Origin: Butyricicoccus_A sp964387535
GTDB taxonomy: Bacteria; Bacillota; Clostridia; Oscillospirales; Butyricicoccaceae
Reading direction: 5' to 3'
Assembly (NCBI GenBank): GCA_964387535.1
Contig: CAYLXH010000090.1
Location: 1 to 9,374, forward strand
DNA: 9,374 nucleotides
Below, piece by piece: positions 6,992 to 9,374 of the stretch (the first letter of the stretch is position 1; each line of letters begins with the position of its first letter). The position numbers and the translations under genes were made by a program. The notes under the pieces are model-generated. The model had not been told where the DNA came from. It did not search any database and worked only from the letters and a program-made list of their open reading frames with translations.

Positions 6992-6992
6992 C

Positions 6993-7041
6993 AAAAAACA
7001 GGCGTGAGGACGGTCTATGGTCCGTATCACGCCTGTTTTTT
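6993..7041. terminator. bidirectional rho-independent terminator between yitT-like gene and nadA
   Basis: The arms 6993-7007 and 7027-7041 are perfect 15-bp reverse complements: a run of six A, then CAGGCGTGA, mirrored by TCACGCCTG and a T run that continues to 7043. Between them ACGG (7010-7013) and CCGT (7022-7025) can pair further. GC-rich stem plus T tract on both strands fits termination of the + strand operon (the stop codon ends at 6991) and of nadA on the - strand (its stop is at 7066). Confidence 0.93.
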
Positions 7042-7065
7042 TTCGTATGAAACTGTCGTTCTGAA

Positions 7066-7980
7066 TCAGCCTCCGCGGCGAATCATTTCATCAATGCAGC
7101 GCTTTGCCGCCAGACGAGTCTCCTCATCCATGACGATCTCCTCGCCGCCGTCGCCGCGCAGCACATCCCGTACATCAATCAACGTCGTGGATTTCATATT
7201 CGGGCAAATCAATTCCTTTGTCAGCGGATAGAACTTCTTATCCGGACATTCATATTGAAGATGCTCTGCAATACTGATCTCCGTACCAATGATAAATTCT
7301 TTCGCGTCCGACTGCTTCGCATAATTCATAATACCAGATGTCGATCCAATATAATCTGCCTGCTCAGTTACTGCTGGCTGACACTCTGGATGTACCAAAA
7401 GCAGCGCATTGGGATGCAGAGCACGAGCCTCGTCTACCGCTTTCTTAGGTACACGGGCATGAACCGGGCATCCTCCTTGTAACAGCTTAATCTCCTTATC
7501 CGGACATTGTTTCGCCACATAGGCTCCCAGATTGCAATCCGGAATAAAGAGAATCTTATCCTCTTCCATCTCACTGACAATCTTGACCGCCGAAGAAGAC
7601 GTGACGCAAACGTCACAAATTGTCTTCAGAGACGCCGTTGTATTGATATATGCAACCACTGCATAATCCGGATTCTGGGCCTTAACTGCCGCAATCATAT
7701 CGCGATCCATCTGCTCCGCCATCGGGCAACCAGCGATCGGATTTGACAGATATACCGTTTTATCCGGCGAGAGAATCTTCACTGTCTCCGCCATAAAACG
7801 CACACCACACATCAAGACATTTTGGTTGGAAACACCTGCTGCCTTAACACTCAGTGCATATGAGTCGCCAACAAAATCAGCAATTTCACAGATCTCGCGG
7901 GCCTCATAGGAATGGGCCAGAATGCAGAAGTCCTTTTCCTTCTTCAGGCGAAGGATTTCATCTTGAATTTCTCGAATCAT
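7066..7980 (-). CDS. nadA: quinolinate synthase
   Basis: NadA condenses iminoaspartate with dihydroxyacetone phosphate to quinolinate, the second step of de novo NAD synthesis, using an oxygen-sensitive [4Fe-4S] cluster. The 304-residue length matches the short bacterial and archaeal form. The three cluster cysteines are seen at Cys85 (AGCPMAE), Cys171 (GGCPVHARV) and Cys259 (ICPNMKSTTL). Other family blocks are LAHSYE near residue 21, GDSYALS, VCVTSSSA, FIPDCNLGAYVA, VHPEC and GSTSGIM. The start at 7980 is supported by AAGGAAGG at 7989-7996 on the minus strand, 8 nt upstream. It appears monocistronic: its own promoter lies upstream and a strong terminator directly downstream. nadB and nadC, its usual operon partners, are not adjacent on either side. 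Confidence 0.97.
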   Translation of the reverse strand: MIREIQDEILRLKKEKDFCILAHSYEAREICEIADFVGDSYALSVKAAGVSNQNVLMCGVRFMAETVKILSPDKTVYLSNPIAGCPMAEQMDRDMIAAVKAQNPDYAVVAYINTTASLKTICDVCVTSSSAVKIVSEMEEDKILFIPDCNLGAYVAKQCPDKEIKLLQGGCPVHARVPKKAVDEARALHPNALLLVHPECQPAVTEQADYIGSTSGIMNYAKQSDAKEFIIGTEISIAEHLQYECPDKKFYPLTKELICPNMKSTTLIDVRDVLRGDGGEEIVMDEETRLAAKRCIDEMIRRGG

Positions 7981-8024
7981 TGTATATTCCTTCCTTTTGG
8001 AAAACTTATTTGTGGGAATAAATT

Positions 8025-8037
8025 GCTTGGTTCAAGC
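8025..8037. promoter_or_regulatory. small inverted repeat at the nadA transcription start, possible operator
   Basis: GCTTG (8025-8029) and CAAGC (8033-8037) form a perfect 5-bp inverted repeat around GTT, just downstream of the predicted start site. The position would suit a repressor site for NAD or niacin control, but the repeat is short and matches no motif I can name with confidence. Confidence 0.25.
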
Positions 8038-8045
8038 TGGTCTCC

Positions 8046-8074
8046 ATTATATCACGTTCTTCTTCAAACGTAAA
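8046..8074 (-). promoter_or_regulatory. sigma-A type promoter of nadA
   Basis: On the minus strand a perfect TATAAT (8046-8051) follows a 17-nt spacer after TTTACG (8069-8074), which matches TTGACA at four of six positions. Transcription would start near 8039, leaving a leader of about 58 nt before the nadA ATG. Confidence 0.75.
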
Positions 8075-8090
8075 GTAAAACGCGCAAACG

Positions 8091-8115
8091 GGCGGAAACT
8101 GTTTTTGTTTCCGCC
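8091..8115 (-). terminator. likely terminator of metY
   Basis: GGCGGAAAC (8091-8099) and GTTTCCGCC (8107-8115) form a perfect 9-bp stem with a 7-nt loop, 55 nt past the metY stop. On the minus strand it is followed by a moderately T-rich tail (CGTTTGCGCGTTTTACTTT), weaker than the terminator at 6993-7041. It lies just upstream of the nadA promoter, so it would separate the two genes. Confidence 0.65.
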
Positions 8116-8170
8116 TGTCTTGCTGTATTATATCTCCATGATTCTAACGCAGAATCTCTCTGCCAGATGT

Positions 8171-9374
8171 TTATGCTTGCAACGAAGCAAATGCCTGATC
8201 AAGATCCCAAATAATATCTTCGTAATGTTCCGTACCAATGGAGAGACGAATCGTATTCGGCAGAATGCCCTGGTCCTCCAGCTCCTCTGCGGTGCACTGG
8301 CTGTGCGTTGTCGTAGCCGGATGAATAACCAGCGACTTGACATCGGCCACGTTGGCCAGAATGGAGAAGATTTTCAGATGGTCAATAAACTGCTTTGCTT
8401 CCTTTTCTCCTCCCTTGATATTGAAGGTAAAGATCGAGCCGGCGCCGTTCGGGAAATACTCATTATACAGTGCCTGGTATTTCGGATCAAGCGACGGATG
8501 ATGGATTTCTTCCACCAGTGGCTGAGACTGAAGATACTCCAGAACCTTCTTTGTATTTTCCACATGGCGTTCCACACGCAGAGACAGCGTCTCCAAGCCC
8601 TGCAGAAGCAGGAATGCATTGTATGGAGAAAGCGTTGCGCCAGTGTCTCGCAACAGGATAGCACGAATGTACGTCGTAAATGCCGCAGGACCCACAGCAT
8701 CGACAAAGCTCACACCATGATAGCTTGGATTTGGATCGGCAATCTTTCCAAACTTGCCCGATGCTTTCCAATCAAACTTACCGCTCTCAATGATGACACC
8801 ACCCAGCGTGGTACCGTGTCCGCCAATAAACTTTGTTGCCGAATGAACGACAATATCCACACCATAGTCAAACGGACGGATCAAATATGGCGTAGTAAAT
8901 GTTGCATCCACAACTACCGGAATACCATGCGCATGCGCAATATCTGCAACTGCTTTCAGATCTACGATGTTGCTGTTCGGATTGCCAAGCGTCTCCAAAA
9001 ACAGGAATTTCGTCCGCTCATCAATCGCTTTCTCAAAGTTGGATACATCATCCGGATCAACAAAGGTCGTTGTCACTCCGTCCAACGGCAACGTGTGTTC
9101 CAGATAATTATATGTGCCGCCGTAAAGCGTCTTTGCCGCAACAATGTTATCCCCAGTCGAAGTCAGTGCCTTGAAGGTATAGCTCAGTGCTGCAGCACCG
9201 GATGCAACCGCCAGTGCCGATGAGCCGCCCTCCAGCGCTGCCATACGTTGCTCAAAGACTCCCTCGGTTGGATTCGTCAGACGGCCATAAATATTGCCTG
9301 CGTCCGTTAAATTAAATCGAGCCTGCGCATGATCGCTATTATGGAATACATAGGATGTTGTCTGATAAATCGGA
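8171..9374 (-). CDS. metY: O-acetylhomoserine sulfhydrylase (O-acetylhomoserine aminocarboxypropyltransferase), 5' end missing
   Basis: PLP enzyme of the Cys/Met metabolism family that makes homocysteine from O-acetylhomoserine and sulfide, the direct sulfhydrylation route to methionine. The frame runs off the right edge; 400 residues are visible and roughly the first 15-25 are missing. The ATG at 9244 is internal, because family sequence continues before it: PIYQTTSYVF, then GNIYGRLTNPTEGVFEQR. Also seen: MAALEGGSSALAVASG, the LETLGNPN block, VVDATFTTPY, and the PLP lysine in HSATKFIGGHG (AAG on the minus strand at 8831-8833). The segment after that lysine (TTLGGVIIESGKFDW to PSYHGVSF) is typical of MetY rather than MetB or MetC. 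A likely terminator follows. The promoter and any riboswitch lie outside the window. Confidence 0.94.
   Translation of the reverse strand, partial: PIYQTTSYVFHNSDHAQARFNLTDAGNIYGRLTNPTEGVFEQRMAALEGGSSALAVASGAAALSYTFKALTSTGDNIVAAKTLYGGTYNYLEHTLPLDGVTTTFVDPDDVSNFEKAIDERTKFLFLETLGNPNSNIVDLKAVADIAHAHGIPVVVDATFTTPYLIRPFDYGVDIVVHSATKFIGGHGTTLGGVIIESGKFDWKASGKFGKIADPNPSYHGVSFVDAVGPAAFTTYIRAILLRDTGATLSPYNAFLLLQGLETLSLRVERHVENTKKVLEYLQSQPLVEEIHHPSLDPKYQALYNEYFPNGAGSIFTFNIKGGEKEAKQFIDHLKIFSILANVADVKSLVIHPATTTHSQCTAEELEDQGILPNTIRLSIGTEHYEDIIWDLDQAFASLQA

Noticed and set aside
7991..8004. TTCC-AAAA-GGAA hairpin around the nadA ribosome binding site
   Set aside because: The stem is only 4 bp and too weak to argue for control of translation.
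7997..9223. Long open frame (408 codons) on the + strand
   Set aside because: It lies antisense to metY, whose family motifs are continuous on the other strand. The translated product is Arg, Cys and Gln rich with no recognisable domain and no ribosome binding site.

Overview
The window reads as one stretch of a Gram-positive Firmicutes chromosome. The best guess is an anaerobic clostridial gut or rumen type (Oscillospirales/Ruminococcaceae-like), from strong AGGAGG-type ribosome binding sites, a roughly 50% GC look, a clostridial-style PheA, a YitT-family membrane protein and the NadA and MetY types. That taxonomic placement is inference. A run of ten Ns at 4988-4997 shows it is a draft or metagenomic assembly.

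Positions 1-5481 (+ strand) hold most of an aromatic amino acid operon: the 3' half of aroB, then aroC, pheA (chorismate mutase + prephenate dehydratase + ACT), aroA (class II type EPSP synthase), and one open frame carrying shikimate dehydrogenase (AroE) followed by shikimate kinase (AroK). Genes are packed tightly: aroC/pheA and pheA/aroA each overlap by exactly 14 nt, and aroA/aroE share one base (TGATG). Together they cover dehydroquinate synthase, shikimate dehydrogenase, shikimate kinase, EPSP synthase and chorismate synthase, then the two steps from chorismate to phenylpyruvate. DAHP synthase, 3-dehydroquinate dehydratase and TyrA are not in the window; they may lie upstream of aroB or elsewhere.

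Positions 5496-6991 (+ strand) carry a Nudix hydrolase of the IPP-isomerase-like group, 14 nt after aroE-aroK, and a YitT/DUF2179 membrane protein. A perfect 15-bp inverted repeat with A and T tracts (6993-7041) closes this side and also serves the converging gene.

Positions 7066-9374 (- strand) carry nadA (quinolinate synthase) with its own recognisable promoter and no nadB or nadC beside it, then, upstream of it and behind a likely terminator, a 5'-truncated metY (O-acetylhomoserine sulfhydrylase).

No tRNA, rRNA, CRISPR, insertion sequence or phage feature was seen, and no gene-free stretch exceeds 300 bases. This is mostly a housekeeping region with no evident new system. The most useful observations are that the N gap looks like an unmerged 5-bp contig overlap whose closure gives an intact AroE-AroK fusion, the lone nadA, a perfect 10-bp hairpin inside aroC, and a strand-wide C>G bias suggesting that the aro operon lies on the lagging strand.
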